64,000 nt of DNA from Oscillospiraceae bacterium (GCA_902781745.1 CACZKM010000011.1:1-64000), one strand, 5' to 3'. Counted from the first letter of the stretch, positions 41,184-50,375 are shown. Notes: generated by a model not told the origin, from the letters alone. A program made the numbers and translations.

Positions 41184-44100
41184 TTACCTCCTGTCGCAGC
41201 GCAGGCAGCGGCTGGCCTCAGCGCGGGCGTCCAGCTCATGCATGCCCAGATTCCGTTCGCGGAAGCTGCCCACGGCCTCCTCGACGCCCAGCTGCCGGGT
41301 GAGGAACCGGTTGTGGGGGATGATGTCGCCTTCGATGTGGTAGTCGGTGATCTCCTGCTCAAAGCCCTTGTAGAGCTCACCCTTGCCGCCCAGGTACTTG
41401 TCGATGCCCATGACGGCCACCTTGGCCTCATGGACGGCGTTGACGATGTCCTCGGGTCCGCGGTGGGCGTCGCCGCCCACGAAGACGCCGGGCAGGCTGG
41501 TGGCCTGGGTGTACTTGTCGGCCACGATCCGGTCGCCGGAGAGCTGCATCTTGCCCTGGGCAAACTTGGTGTCGGGGGTCTGGGAGATGGCGGGGATGAC
41601 CACGTCGAAGTCCTCCACGAAGCTCTCTCCGCTGGAGACAGCCTTGCGGCGGCCGGAGCTGTCGAACTGGCCCAGGTTCTGCTTCATGATGCGGATGCTC
41701 TTGAGCTTGCCGTTCTCCCCGATCAGCTCCACGGGGTTGAGGAGGGTGCGGATCTCCACGCCCTCCTCCAGGGCGTCCTTGATCTCCACCTTGTCGGCGG
41801 GCATATCCTCCCGGGTCCGGCGGTAGAGGATGGAGACCTTCTCGGCCCCCAGACGGACGGCGGTACGGGCGGAGTCGATGGCGGTGTTGCCGCCGCCGAT
41901 GACGGCCACCTTCTTGCCGGTGAAGTCCAGATCGTTCTGGAGGAAGCGGCGCTTCAGGAAGTCCAGGCCGTGATAGACGCCCTCCAGCTCTTCCTCGCCG
42001 GGGATGCCCATGTGCAGGGTCTTCTGGGCGCCGATGGCGATGAAGACCGCGTCGTAGTTTTCATAGACGGAGCGGAAGGAGATGTCGTCGCCGATCTTGG
42101 TGTTCAGGATGATGTTCACCCCGGCCCGCTCGATGTGGTTGATCTCCCGCTCCAGGATATCCAGGGGCAGACGGTAGTCGGGGATGCCGTAGGTCATGAC
42201 GCCGCCGGCGCGCCGCTCGGCCTCGTAGATATCCACCTGGTAGCCCAGGCGGGCCAGATAATATCCGCAGGTCAGGCCGGAGGGGCCCGCGCCGATGATG
42301 GCCACCCGCTTATCCAGCTTGGCGATGGGCTTGAGGTCCTCGTCGGTGGGGAAGCCCTGTCTGTAGGCCCAGTCCGTGGCGAACCGCTTGAGCTCGCAGA
42401 TGTTCATGGCCTCGTCCACCGTGCCGCGGCGGCACCGCCGCTCGCAGGGATGGGTGCAGACACGGCCGCAGATGCCGGACAGGGGGTTGTCCCGGAGCAT
42501 GATCCGGGCCGCGCCCATGTAGTCGCCGGTGGCGATCAGGCTCATGTAACCGGGGATGTTGATGCCGGCGGGACAGGTATTCTCGCAGGGGCTGGAAACG
42601 ATGTCGCCGCAGACGCCGGCCCGGCACTTCTTCTCGATGATATGCTCGTCGTACTCCTCCCGGAAATACCGGATGGTAGACAGGACGGGGTTGGCCGCCG
42701 TCTGGCCCAGGCCGCACATGGCGGTGTCCTTGATGATGGCGCCCAGGTGCTCCAGGGTCTCCACATCACCGGGCTTGCCCTCGCCCGCCACGATACGGTT
42801 GAGGATCTCCAGCATCCGCTTGGTGCCCACGCGGCAGGCAGTGCACTTGCCGCAGGATTCCTCCTGGATGAAGTCCAGATAGAACCGGGCGGTATCCACC
42901 ATGCAGGTGTCCTCGTCCATGACGATCAGGCCGCCGGAGCCCACGATGGAGCCCAGAGCCGCCAGGGACTCATAGTCCAGGGGGGTGTTGATGTTCTCCG
43001 CGGTGATACAGCCGCCGGAGGGGCCGCCGGTCTGGGCGGCCTTGAACTTCTTCCCGTTGGGGATGCCGCCGCCGATGGAGTAGACCACCTCGGACAGGGG
43101 GGTGCCCATGGGGACCTCCACCAGGCCGGTGTTGACGATGTTGCCGGACAGGGCGAAGACCTTGGTGCCGGGGCTCTTCTCGGTGCCGAACTGGCGGAAC
43201 CAGCTTGCGCCGTTGAGCATGACGGCGGGGACGGTGGCCAGGGTCTCCACGTTGTTGATGATGGTGGGCTTGCCGAACAGGCCGCTCTGGAAGGGGAAGG
43301 GGGGCTTCTGCCGGGGCTCGCCGCGCTGACCCTCCACGGAGGCCATCAGGGCGGTCTCCTCGCCGCAGACGAAGGCGCCCGCGCCGATGCGGATCTCGAT
43401 GTCGAAATCAAAGCCGGAGCCCATGATATCCTTGCCCAGCAGGCCCTGCTCCCGGGCCACGATCAGGGCGTCGGCCAGACGGTCCGCCGCGATGGGGTAT
43501 TCCGCGCGGATGTAGACCACGCCGTGATTGGCGCCGATGGCGTAGCCGCCGATGAGCATGCCCTCGATGACGCTGTGGGGGTCGCCCTCAAAGACCGAGC
43601 GGTCCATGAACGCGCCGGGGTCGCCCTCGTCGGCGTTGCAGATGATGTACTTCTCGTCGCCGGGCTGGTTGTAGGCCGCTTCCCACTTCACGCCGGCGGG
43701 GAAGCCCGCGCCGCCGCGGCCCCGGAGGCCGGACTCCTTCATCTCCCGGATGACGGCCATGCGGTCGCCCTTCTCCAGGATGCGGGCCAGAGCCAGGTAG
43801 CCGTCCTTGGCCACATAGCTGTTGACGGTCTTGAAGTCGATAAGGCCGCAGTTGCGCAGGGCGATGCGGACCTGATCCTTGAAGAAGGCGATGTCGTGGA
43901 TGTTGCTCACGTGCTTCTTCTGGATGGTATCGTAGAAGGTGTAGTCCTGAATGGGCTCGCCCTGGGCAAAGTGCTTCCGGACGATATCCCGCACCTTATC
44001 CGGGGTCATTTCGGTATAATAGGTCTCGTCAGGCAGCACGTAGAGGATGGGGCCCACGGCGCAGGTGCCGATACAGCCGGTCTCCACCACGGCGACCTTG

Positions 44101-44270
44101 TCGGTCAGCCCCAGCTTCTCCAGTTCCTCTACCAGGGTATCCCGGATGGCTTCGCACTTGGACGAGACGCAGCCTGTGCCAAAGCACACCAGACATTGAT
44201 ACTGGTACTGACCCATCTTGTCCAGATAGGCCTCCTTCATGCTTTGCAGGTCAGCGATGCTTCTGATCAT
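41184..44270 (-). CDS. NuoF/HydB-like flavoprotein fused to a GltD-like FAD/NAD(P) module
   Basis: A 1028-aa fusion. Residues about 20-110 are a thioredoxin-like 2Fe-2S domain (C26, C34, C66, C70). About 130-545 is the NuoF core: FMN/NADH site GRGGAGFPAGVKW, EGDPGAFMDRS, SLBB region, and 4Fe-4S site SCGKCTACR with C519. From about 555 a GltD/DPYD-like part begins: Cys-rich CENTCPAGINIPGY and CGRVCTHPCERRC for 4Fe-4S clusters, FAD site AIIGAGPSGLTCGYYLA, and NAD(P) site VAVIGGGNTAIDSART, ending CLRCDRR. Plain HydB lacks the GltD part and has ferredoxin domains there instead. The extra FAD/NADPH-type module suggests a second pyridine-nucleotide site. It overlaps nuoE by 4 bp and precedes hydA by 5 bp. 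Confidence 0.92.
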   Translation of the reverse strand: MIRSIADLQSMKEAYLDKMGQYQYQCLVCFGTGCVSSKCEAIRDTLVEELEKLGLTDKVAVVETGCIGTCAVGPILYVLPDETYYTEMTPDKVRDIVRKHFAQGEPIQDYTFYDTIQKKHVSNIHDIAFFKDQVRIALRNCGLIDFKTVNSYVAKDGYLALARILEKGDRMAVIREMKESGLRGRGGAGFPAGVKWEAAYNQPGDEKYIICNADEGDPGAFMDRSVFEGDPHSVIEGMLIGGYAIGANHGVVYIRAEYPIAADRLADALIVAREQGLLGKDIMGSGFDFDIEIRIGAGAFVCGEETALMASVEGQRGEPRQKPPFPFQSGLFGKPTIINNVETLATVPAVMLNGASWFRQFGTEKSPGTKVFALSGNIVNTGLVEVPMGTPLSEVVYSIGGGIPNGKKFKAAQTGGPSGGCITAENINTPLDYESLAALGSIVGSGGLIVMDEDTCMVDTARFYLDFIQEESCGKCTACRVGTKRMLEILNRIVAGEGKPGDVETLEHLGAIIKDTAMCGLGQTAANPVLSTIRYFREEYDEHIIEKKCRAGVCGDIVSSPCENTCPAGINIPGYMSLIATGDYMGAARIMLRDNPLSGICGRVCTHPCERRCRRGTVDEAMNICELKRFATDWAYRQGFPTDEDLKPIAKLDKRVAIIGAGPSGLTCGYYLARLGYQVDIYEAERRAGGVMTYGIPDYRLPLDILEREINHIERAGVNIILNTKIGDDISFRSVYENYDAVFIAIGAQKTLHMGIPGEEELEGVYHGLDFLKRRFLQNDLDFTGKKVAVIGGGNTAIDSARTAVRLGAEKVSILYRRTREDMPADKVEIKDALEEGVEIRTLLNPVELIGENGKLKSIRIMKQNLGQFDSSGRRKAVSSGESFVEDFDVVIPAISQTPDTKFAQGKMQLSGDRIVADKYTQATSLPGVFVGGDAHRGPEDIVNAVHEAKVAVMGIDKYLGGKGELYKGFEQEITDYHIEGDIIPHNRFLTRQLGVEEAVGSFRERNLGMHELDARAEASRCLRCDRR

Positions 44271-44803
44271 GCTTCTGCACCTCCTTCAACTGCTTCCGTC
44301 TCCTCATAGCGGGACAGGATCGCAGGGACCTTCGCGGGGTTCACCTGCTTGTACACATCGTTGTCCACCATCATGGCGGGAGCCAGGCCACAGGCGCCGA
44401 TACATCGGGCGATCTCGAAGGTGTACTGGCCGTCGGCGGTGGTGCCGCCCACTTCCACATCCAGCTCGCGCTTGATGGCGTCGACGACCTTCTTGCCGCC
44501 GCGGACATAGCAGGCTGTGCCCTGACACATACGGATGGTATGCTTGCCTCTCTTCTGGGTGGAGAAGAAGGAATAGAAGCTCACAACGCCGCAGACCTCA
44601 GACAGCGGGATGTTCATGCCGTCGGCAATGAACTCCTGCAGCTCCATGGGCAGGTAGCCAAAAATCTCCTGGGCGGCGTGGAGCACCATGATCAGCGCTC
44701 CGTCCTTCTCCTTGTACTGCTCGATCACCTTGGCAACGGCGTCGTACAACGCATTTTCGTCGGTGCCGCAGGTGGCGCAGCGAGTATCCGGTCTTTCGTT
44801 CAT
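44267..44803 (-). CDS. NuoE/HydC-like 2Fe-2S subunit
   Basis: The 178-aa product is a complex-I 24 kDa-type subunit: helical N-terminus (LIMVLHAAQEIFGYLPMELQ), then the thioredoxin-like fold with 2Fe-2S cysteines in MCQGTACYVRGG and EIARCIGACGLAPAMMVD. An extra N-terminal CATCG stretch (RCATCGTDEN, residues 8-17) is unusual. ATG 44803 follows AAAAAGGAGGAAAAGT. It leads the hydrogenase operon and is the electron-transfer partner of the flavoprotein. Confidence 0.94.
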   Translation of the reverse strand: MNERPDTRCATCGTDENALYDAVAKVIEQYKEKDGALIMVLHAAQEIFGYLPMELQEFIADGMNIPLSEVCGVVSFYSFFSTQKRGKHTIRMCQGTACYVRGGKKVVDAIKRELDVEVGGTTADGQYTFEIARCIGACGLAPAMMVDNDVYKQVNPAKVPAILSRYEETEAVEGGAEA

Positions 44804-44984
44804 ACTTTTCCTCCTTTTTGCCCCGGGCGGTCTGTGCTCTGCCCCGGACTGGTTTCCTGATGGCCTATTGCGGCCTGAAACTCGTTGTGCGGGTGAAAAG
44901 GTCCATCCGCCGGGCCCACGGACCCAGGCCGGCGGGAATCCACAATCAACCATATTGATAAAAGGCGTCCGTTATACTAATACA

Positions 44985-45013
44985 ATTATAAATTTATGGT
45001 CCCCCTTTGTCAA
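44985..45013 (-). promoter_or_regulatory. Promoter of the hydrogenase operon
   Basis: Perfect TTGACA (45008-45013) and TATAAT (44985-44990) on the minus strand with a 17-bp spacer; the strongest-looking promoter in the window. Confidence 0.88.
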
Positions 45014-45137
45014 CTATAAAAAGCACTGTAAATGCCACTTCTCCGTCACAATATTTCATGGTAATGCTGGAAAGGCTAAGAAAACCCCGAATTTCCGCTC
45101 CATTTTTTCGGTTTTTGAATTAGCTTATGCAAACTAA

Positions 45138-45165
45138 ATACCTCCAACTTGCAAGTTGGAGGTAT
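45138..45165. repeat. Perfect 28-bp palindrome
   Basis: ATACCTCCAACTTG is followed at once by its reverse complement, with no loop bases. It lies 50 bp past the hydrolase stop codon on the minus strand and about 125 bp upstream of the hydrogenase -35 box. The run after it (ATTTAGTTTGC on the minus strand) is a poor terminator tail, so an operator or REP-like function is also possible. Confidence 0.6.
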
Positions 45166-45214
45166 TGCTACATTCAGAATATTTCCTAGGAAGGTGAAAA
45201 CAAACTGTGGAATC

Positions 45215-46609
45215 CTACAGTCCCCGCTCCCGCAGGTCTGAGACCAGGCCCACATAGAACTCCCGAACGTCAAAGCCGGGGATGTTTTCCCGGTTCAGGT
45301 CCACCACGTCCCCGTGGGAGATGCCCCGCTCCCCTTCCCCGGTGAGGAAGGTGTACTTCTGTCCCCACCGGAAGGAGGTCTCCGCCACCAGGCCGTCGTT
45401 GGGCCCGTCAAAGCCCTTGACCAGGTGATAGGTGAAGTTCAGCGGAAACTTGCCCCCGGCAGCCTTGTCCAGCCGGGAGCCCACGCTGGCGGTCCAGACG
45501 TTGGCGGGCATAGGCAGAGGGTCAAACTCCGCCTGGCAGCGGCTGGCCGTCAGGTCCCGGACGGCGGAGAGGAAGTCCGGGGTCTCTCCGAATTTCCGCA
45601 GGGCGGCGTTGTAGGTCCCGGCGATGGCCTGCTGCTGGCTCTCGGGGAGGGTATTCAGGAGGTATTCCGCGAACTCACAGCCCCGGTGGGGCGTGTTGAT
45701 GGTGGTCACCGAGGCCAGAAAGGGGGCGACGCCCAGGCGGGCGGCGGCGTAGCGGACGTCCAGCCCGCCCTTGGAGTGGGCGATGACGTTGAGCTTCTCA
45801 CAGCCGGTCTCCCGGCAGATGGTCCGGATGCGCTCGGCCAGCTCCCGGGCGCTCTCCGCCACGGGCAGCGCGGACTGCTGGTTGCCGTAGAAGAGGACCG
45901 CGCCGTTTTGCTCCAGGGCGGCGGGGATGCGGCCCCAGTAGTTGAAGTAGCGTAAGTCCCGGAAAAAGACCCCGTGGACCAGAAGGATGGGATACCGGGT
46001 CCGGCACACGGCGTCCTGGGCCCGGGCGCGGTCCAGGGCCTGCTTGGCCGACTCGAAGCGGACCTCCTCCCCTACCACGGAGAGGACCTTTCCCAGGTAG
46101 ACCAGATGGAGGATGGGCACCCAGCCGAAGGCGGCGGCCAGGACCCGGAGGGTGATCCCAAGCTGGACGGAGGTAACGTACACCCGGACGATCCCCGCCC
46201 AGAAGAAGATCGCCTCCCCCAGAATCAGCACAAGCACCCCCAGGAGCCAGACCTTCCAGGACAGGATGCCGCCCCAGGGGGTGAGGCCCGGCGCCGACAG
46301 GCAGACCGCCAGGGCCCCTTGGAACAGGGCGGCGGGGATCAGGCTCAGGACGAACAGCCAGAGCTGCTCCCAGCCCTTGGCCATCCGCCGGAGGGTCTTG
46401 TCCGGCAGCTCCCGGTGGCGGGGGGTGAACAGGAGGAGGAGATACAGGACCCCGCAGGCCGCCAGGATCACGGGCCGCGCCCAGGCCATGCCGGCCATGG
46501 GTCCGCCCGCCCGGACCGCGAGCCAGAGGGGCGCCCAGGCGTTCAGGCAGAGGAAGAGGAGCAGGGCCTGGAAGACCCGCAATCCCCTGTTCTCTTTTAG
46601 CTCTCCCAT
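45215..46609 (-). CDS. Membrane-anchored alpha/beta hydrolase (lipase-like)
   Basis: The 464-aa product has four to five membrane helices in its first 175 residues (about 13-32, 44-61, 82-105, 120-145, 150-172) and then an alpha/beta hydrolase domain: oxyanion region YPILLVHGVFFRD, nucleophile elbow IAHSKGGLD (GxSxG-like, AHSKG), TTINTPHRGCEFAEYLL, and late Asp (FDGPNDGLV) and His (GISHGDVVD). The PGPNDGLV and NTPHRG motifs are those of triacylglycerol-lipase/PGAP1-like families. Substrate unknown; a membrane lipid or peptidoglycan-linked ester is plausible. It lies downstream of livF on the same strand and may be reached by read-through. Confidence 0.8.
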   Translation of the reverse strand: MGELKENRGLRVFQALLLFLCLNAWAPLWLAVRAGGPMAGMAWARPVILAACGVLYLLLLFTPRHRELPDKTLRRMAKGWEQLWLFVLSLIPAALFQGALAVCLSAPGLTPWGGILSWKVWLLGVLVLILGEAIFFWAGIVRVYVTSVQLGITLRVLAAAFGWVPILHLVYLGKVLSVVGEEVRFESAKQALDRARAQDAVCRTRYPILLVHGVFFRDLRYFNYWGRIPAALEQNGAVLFYGNQQSALPVAESARELAERIRTICRETGCEKLNVIAHSKGGLDVRYAAARLGVAPFLASVTTINTPHRGCEFAEYLLNTLPESQQQAIAGTYNAALRKFGETPDFLSAVRDLTASRCQAEFDPLPMPANVWTASVGSRLDKAAGGKFPLNFTYHLVKGFDGPNDGLVAETSFRWGQKYTFLTGEGERGISHGDVVDLNRENIPGFDVREFYVGLVSDLRERGL

Positions 46610-46637
46610 AGAACTCCCTCCCCTTACGATGGATTTG

Positions 46638-46677
46638 AAAAAATAGCTTTCCAGAGTATCCTTCCGGAAAGCTATTT
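46638..46677 (-). terminator. Terminator after livF
   Basis: On the minus strand AAATAGCTTTCC and GGAAAGCTATTT enclose a 13-base loop and end in TTTTTT. The hydrolase gene starts 29 bp beyond. Confidence 0.88.
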
Positions 46678-46702
46678 CTTCGTTGTCTGTATGGTTGTTT
46701 CG

Positions 46703-47413
46703 TCAGGTGCCCAGATAGGCCTTCTTCACGTCCTCATTGACCAGCAGCTCCTTGCCGGGGCCGGACATGGTGATCCGGCCGGTCTCCAGCACGTAGCCCA
46801 TGTCCGCGGTCTTCAGGGCCATGTTGGCGTTCTGCTCGATGAGGAGGATGGTGACCCCCCGCTTGTTGACCTCCTCAATGATCCGGAAGATCTCCCGGAC
46901 CACCAGGGGGGCCAGACCCAGGGAGGGCTCGTCCATCATCATGACCTTGGGGCGGCTCATGAGGGCCCGTCCCACGGCCAGCATCTGCTGCTCGCCGCCG
47001 GACAGGGTGCCGCCGGCCTGCCACTCACGCTCCCGCAGACGGGGGAAGAGGTCAAAGACCCACTCCATGTCCTCGGTGATGTCGTCCTTGCGGAGGTAGG
47101 CCCCCACCCGGAGGTTTTCCTTCACGGTGAGGTCAGCGAAGATCCGCCGGCCCTCGGGCACCAGGGTGATGCCCCGGGAGACGATCTCCGTGGGGTTCTT
47201 GCCGGTGATGTCCTCGCCTTTATAGAGGATCTTGCCGCCCTTGGGCTTGACCAGGCCGGAGATGGAACGGAGGGTGGAGCTCTTCCCCGCGCCGTTGGCG
47301 CCGATGAGGGTGACGATCTCCCCCTCGGGCACGTCGAAGGAGATGCCCTTGACGGCCTCGATGCCGCCGTAATTCACCTGCAGGTTCTGAATGCTGAGAA
47401 TGGGCTCACTCAT
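46703..47413 (-). CDS. livF: Branched-chain amino-acid ABC transporter ATPase LivF
   Basis: The 236-aa ATPase has Walker A GANGAGKSSTLRSI, signature TLSGGEQQMLAVGRALM and Walker B VMMMDEPSLGLAPLVV, with the LivF-type ending (AYLGT). It pairs with LivG to drive the LivHM channel. It overlaps livG by 8 bp and is the last gene of livK-H-M-G-F. Confidence 0.96.
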   Translation of the reverse strand: MSEPILSIQNLQVNYGGIEAVKGISFDVPEGEIVTLIGANGAGKSSTLRSISGLVKPKGGKILYKGEDITGKNPTEIVSRGITLVPEGRRIFADLTVKENLRVGAYLRKDDITEDMEWVFDLFPRLREREWQAGGTLSGGEQQMLAVGRALMSRPKVMMMDEPSLGLAPLVVREIFRIIEEVNKRGVTILLIEQNANMALKTADMGYVLETGRITMSGPGKELLVNEDVKKAYLGT

Positions 47414-48260
47414 CTTCTACCACCCCCAAGTATGCGTCGATAACATGCTGGTTGGCCTGGATCTCGCTGGGGATCCCGTGGGCGATGAGACTGCCGAAAT
47501 CCAGCACGTAAATGCGGTCGGAAATGTTCATGACCAGGTCCATGTGGTGCTCGATGAGCAGGATGGTCAGCTTGTATTTATCGCGGATGTCGTGGATGAA
47601 GCTGGCCAGTTCCAGGGTCTCCTGGGGGTTCATGCCCGCGGCGGGTTCGTCCAGCAGGAGGAGCTTGGGGTCGGTAGCCAGGGCCCGGGCGATCTCCAGG
47701 CGGCGCTGGAGGCCGTAAGGCAGGCTGGTGGCCAGGTCATCCTTGACCCGCCACAGGCCCTGCTCCCGGAGGAGGGCCTCGGTCTCCTCCCGCATCCGGA
47801 TCTCCTCTTTGCGGCTGACCCGGAAGGTGGAAGAAAAGATGTTGTGCTTGGCCCGCATGTGCTTGGCGATGATGACGTTTTCAAAGACCGTCATGCTCTT
47901 CCACAGGCGGATGTTCTGGAAGGTCCGGGCGATGCCCAGCTTGGTGATGTGGTCGGGGGTGGGGGCCAGGGTGTGCTCGTGGACGTACATCTTTGGGTTC
48001 TGGCCCTTGTAGAGCTTCTCCATCTTGCCTCTGGGGTGGTTGCACACCATGGGCTTTTCGTAGAAGGAGACCCTGCCGTTGGTGGGCTGGTAAACGCCGG
48101 TGATGACGTTGAAGGCCGTGGTCTTGCCCGCGCCGTTGGGGCCGATAAGGGCCACGATCTCGCCCTCGTTGACCTCCATGGTCAGGTTGTTGACGGCCAC
48201 CACGCCGCCGAACTGCATGGTGGCGTTCTCCACCTGCAAAACGTGCCGTTTCTCGCTCAT
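47406..48260 (-). CDS. livG: Branched-chain amino-acid ABC transporter ATPase LivG
   Basis: The 284-aa ATPase has Walker A GPNGAGKTTAFNVITG, Walker B LLLLDEPAAGMNP and the LivG-specific C-terminal HHMDLVMNISDRIYVLDFG. The signature region reads SLPYGLQRRLEIARAL, the usual LivG variant (YGxQRRLE). An insertion (about 50-85, ENATMQ ... KPMVCNHPRGKMEKLYKGQN) makes it longer than LivF. It overlaps livM by 4 bp. Confidence 0.96.
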   Translation of the reverse strand: MSEKRHVLQVENATMQFGGVVAVNNLTMEVNEGEIVALIGPNGAGKTTAFNVITGVYQPTNGRVSFYEKPMVCNHPRGKMEKLYKGQNPKMYVHEHTLAPTPDHITKLGIARTFQNIRLWKSMTVFENVIIAKHMRAKHNIFSSTFRVSRKEEIRMREETEALLREQGLWRVKDDLATSLPYGLQRRLEIARALATDPKLLLLDEPAAGMNPQETLELASFIHDIRDKYKLTILLIEHHMDLVMNISDRIYVLDFGSLIAHGIPSEIQANQHVIDAYLGVVEDE

Positions 48261-49477
48261 TGGGCATCCTCCTCTCCTTCCGCGGCGGGAACCGCTTTTT
48301 TGCCCCGGAGTCTTCGGATCATCCCCGCGAAGGACAGCTCCTTATCTCCCATGATGCCCCGGGAGAAGAAGAGCACGATGACCATGATGACCACGGAGAA
48401 GACCACCTTCCGGAAGCCGTCCCGGAAGAAGGGGATGTTGAAGTGGGTGTGGAACAGGGTCACGCCGCCGCTGTCCAGGAAGCGCAGCCACCACTCGGAG
48501 GCCGAGATGTACAGGAAGGAGGCGATGACCGAGCCGGTGATGGAGCCGATGCCGCCGATGACCACCATGAGCAGGATCTCATAGGTCATGGAGGACCGGA
48601 AGGGGGCCGCCTGGACGGTGGTCTGGAACATAGCCAGCAGGGCGCCGCCCACGCCGGCGAAGAAGCTGGAGATGACGAAGGAGAGCATCTTGTGCTTGAA
48701 GAGGTTGACGCCCATGGCCTCGGCGGCCACCTCGTCGTCCCGGATGGACTTGAAGGCCCGGCCGTAGGAGGAGGTCACCAGCAGGACGATGATCAGGATG
48801 CTCAGGGTGGCGATGAAGAAGGGGAAGATGGTCCCCAGCTTGAAGATGGTGCCCCCCACCTGGATCTGGATGTCATTGAAGTTGGTGTATTTCCGCAGCA
48901 GGTTGGAGCCGTTGGTGATCTTGCCCAGGCCGTTCCACTGGAAGACCGCCCGGATGATCTCGGCAAAGCCCAGGGTGGCGATGGCCAGGTAGTCGCTCTT
49001 GAGCCGCAGCACCGGGATGCCGATGAGGGCGGCGAAGATGGCGGCCACGCAGCCGGCAATGATGATGCAGATCAGAGCCCCCAGGAAGGCGCCGCCGTTC
49101 TTGCCCAGCACGTTCCCCAGGACCTCGGGGATGGAGAACTGGATGGCGCCGCCGTCAAAGTACTGGTAGACAGCACTGTGCTGGTCGGCGGGGATGGCGA
49201 AGATGGCGTAGGCGTAGGCGCCGATGAGCATGAAGCCCGCCTGGCCCAGGGAGAACAGGCCCGTGAAGCCGTTGAGGAGGTTCATGGACACGCAGACCAG
49301 GGCGTAAATGGCGCCCTTCTTCAGGACGGTGATGAGCATCTGCACATTGCCGTTGGAGGCGGGCAGGACGTTGTCCAGGCAGAAGAGGAAGATGTAAAGG
49401 GCGATGATGCAGAGGATGGCGACGAGGGAACCGATCTTCTGCTCGGGAGCCTTTCTGGCAGTGAGTTTCTTTCCCAT
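48257..49477 (-). CDS. livM: Branched-chain amino-acid ABC transporter permease LivM
   Basis: The 406-aa permease has about nine to ten membrane helices and the family motif SLGQAGFMLIGAYAYAI, with the EAA-like loop GRAFKSIRDDEVAAEAMGVN. I chose the ATG at 49477 (GAGGTGGCTGCC upstream), which starts MGKKLTARKAPEQK; the longer frame runs into livH. livH ends 10 bp upstream. Confidence 0.95.
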   Translation of the reverse strand: MGKKLTARKAPEQKIGSLVAILCIIALYIFLFCLDNVLPASNGNVQMLITVLKKGAIYALVCVSMNLLNGFTGLFSLGQAGFMLIGAYAYAIFAIPADQHSAVYQYFDGGAIQFSIPEVLGNVLGKNGGAFLGALICIIIAGCVAAIFAALIGIPVLRLKSDYLAIATLGFAEIIRAVFQWNGLGKITNGSNLLRKYTNFNDIQIQVGGTIFKLGTIFPFFIATLSILIIVLLVTSSYGRAFKSIRDDEVAAEAMGVNLFKHKMLSFVISSFFAGVGGALLAMFQTTVQAAPFRSSMTYEILLMVVIGGIGSITGSVIASFLYISASEWWLRFLDSGGVTLFHTHFNIPFFRDGFRKVVFSVVIMVIVLFFSRGIMGDKELSFAGMIRRLRGKKAVPAAEGEEDAQ

Positions 49478-49487
49478 GGCAGCCACC

Positions 49488-50375
49488 TCACACCTTATCC
49501 GTGGCCTTCTCACCGAAGATACCGGTGGGCTTGACCAGCAGGATGACGATCAGGAGCACGAAGGTGAAGGCGTCAGAGAAGACGGTCCAGCCCAGGCCCT
49601 TGATGATGTTTTCGCAGATACCGATGATGAACGCGCCGATGACCGCGCCGGGCACCGACCCGATCCCGCCGAAGACCGCCGCCACGAAGGCCTTCAGGCC
49701 GGGCATGGCGCCGGAGGTGGGGATGACGGAGTTGTAGTTGGTGAAGTACAGCAGGGAACCCACAGCCGCCAGGAAGCAGCCGATGACGAAGGTCATGCTG
49801 ATGACGTTGTTGATCTTGATGCCCATGAGCTCACTGGTCTCAAAGTCCCGGGACACGGCCCGCATGGCCATGCCCACCTTGGTGTACTTGATGAGGGCCA
49901 CCAGGGCGAAGACCAGGACCAGGGTGAGGATGGGGGTGACGATGGTGACCATCTTGGTGGTGGCGGGCCCCACCTGGACCACTTTGGACAGGAAGGGGAT
50001 GTTGGGGTAGACCTGGGGCAGACCGCCGGTGAAGTACAGGGCGCAGTTCTGCAGCAGGTAGCTCACGCCGATGGCGGAGATCATGACCGACATACGGGGG
50101 GCGGAGCGAAGGGGCTTGTAGGCCACCTTTTCGATGACCACGCCCAGCAACACAGTCGCCACCACCACCAGGATGACGGAGATGTAGATGGGCAGGGACG
50201 CGGTGGCGTACACCATGATAAGGCCGGCCACCATGAACACGTCGCCGTGGGCGAAGTTGATCAGGCGGAGGATACCGTAGACCATGGTGTACCCAATGGC
50301 GATCAGCGCATACTGGCCGCCGACGGAGATGCCCGCCAGCAGATATGGCAGATTCGCGGAAATCCAAGCAGACAT
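49488..50375 (-). CDS. livH: Branched-chain amino-acid ABC transporter permease LivH
   Basis: The 295-aa permease has eight predicted helices, the N-terminal GGQYALIAIGYTMVYGILRL followed by INFAHGDVFMVAG, and the cytoplasmic loop MAMRAVSRDFETSELMGI. AAGGAGAAAAAAGACT precedes the ATG. It follows livK after a 220-bp gap that holds two strong hairpins. Confidence 0.96.
   Translation of the reverse strand: MSAWISANLPYLLAGISVGGQYALIAIGYTMVYGILRLINFAHGDVFMVAGLIMVYATASLPIYISVILVVVATVLLGVVIEKVAYKPLRSAPRMSVMISAIGVSYLLQNCALYFTGGLPQVYPNIPFLSKVVQVGPATTKMVTIVTPILTLVLVFALVALIKYTKVGMAMRAVSRDFETSELMGIKINNVISMTFVIGCFLAAVGSLLYFTNYNSVIPTSGAMPGLKAFVAAVFGGIGSVPGAVIGAFIIGICENIIKGLGWTVFSDAFTFVLLIVILLVKPTGIFGEKATDKV

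Larger units (their letters stand above)
44804..45214. other. 411-bp intergenic region upstream of the hydrogenase operon
   Basis: It holds the hydrogenase promoter (44985-45013), a transcribed leader of about 175 nt, and on the far side a perfect 28-bp palindrome (45138-45165). The leader contains a GC-rich inverted repeat (CCCGCCGG...CCGGCGG, about 44907-44938), but I do not recognise a known riboswitch. No gene is credible here. Confidence 0.6.

Noticed and set aside
41238..44309. 1023-codon open frame opposite the NuoF-GltD gene
   Set aside because: Antisense shadow with repetitive Gly-Asp-His-Val composition; the real gene on the minus strand has clear motifs and coupled neighbours.
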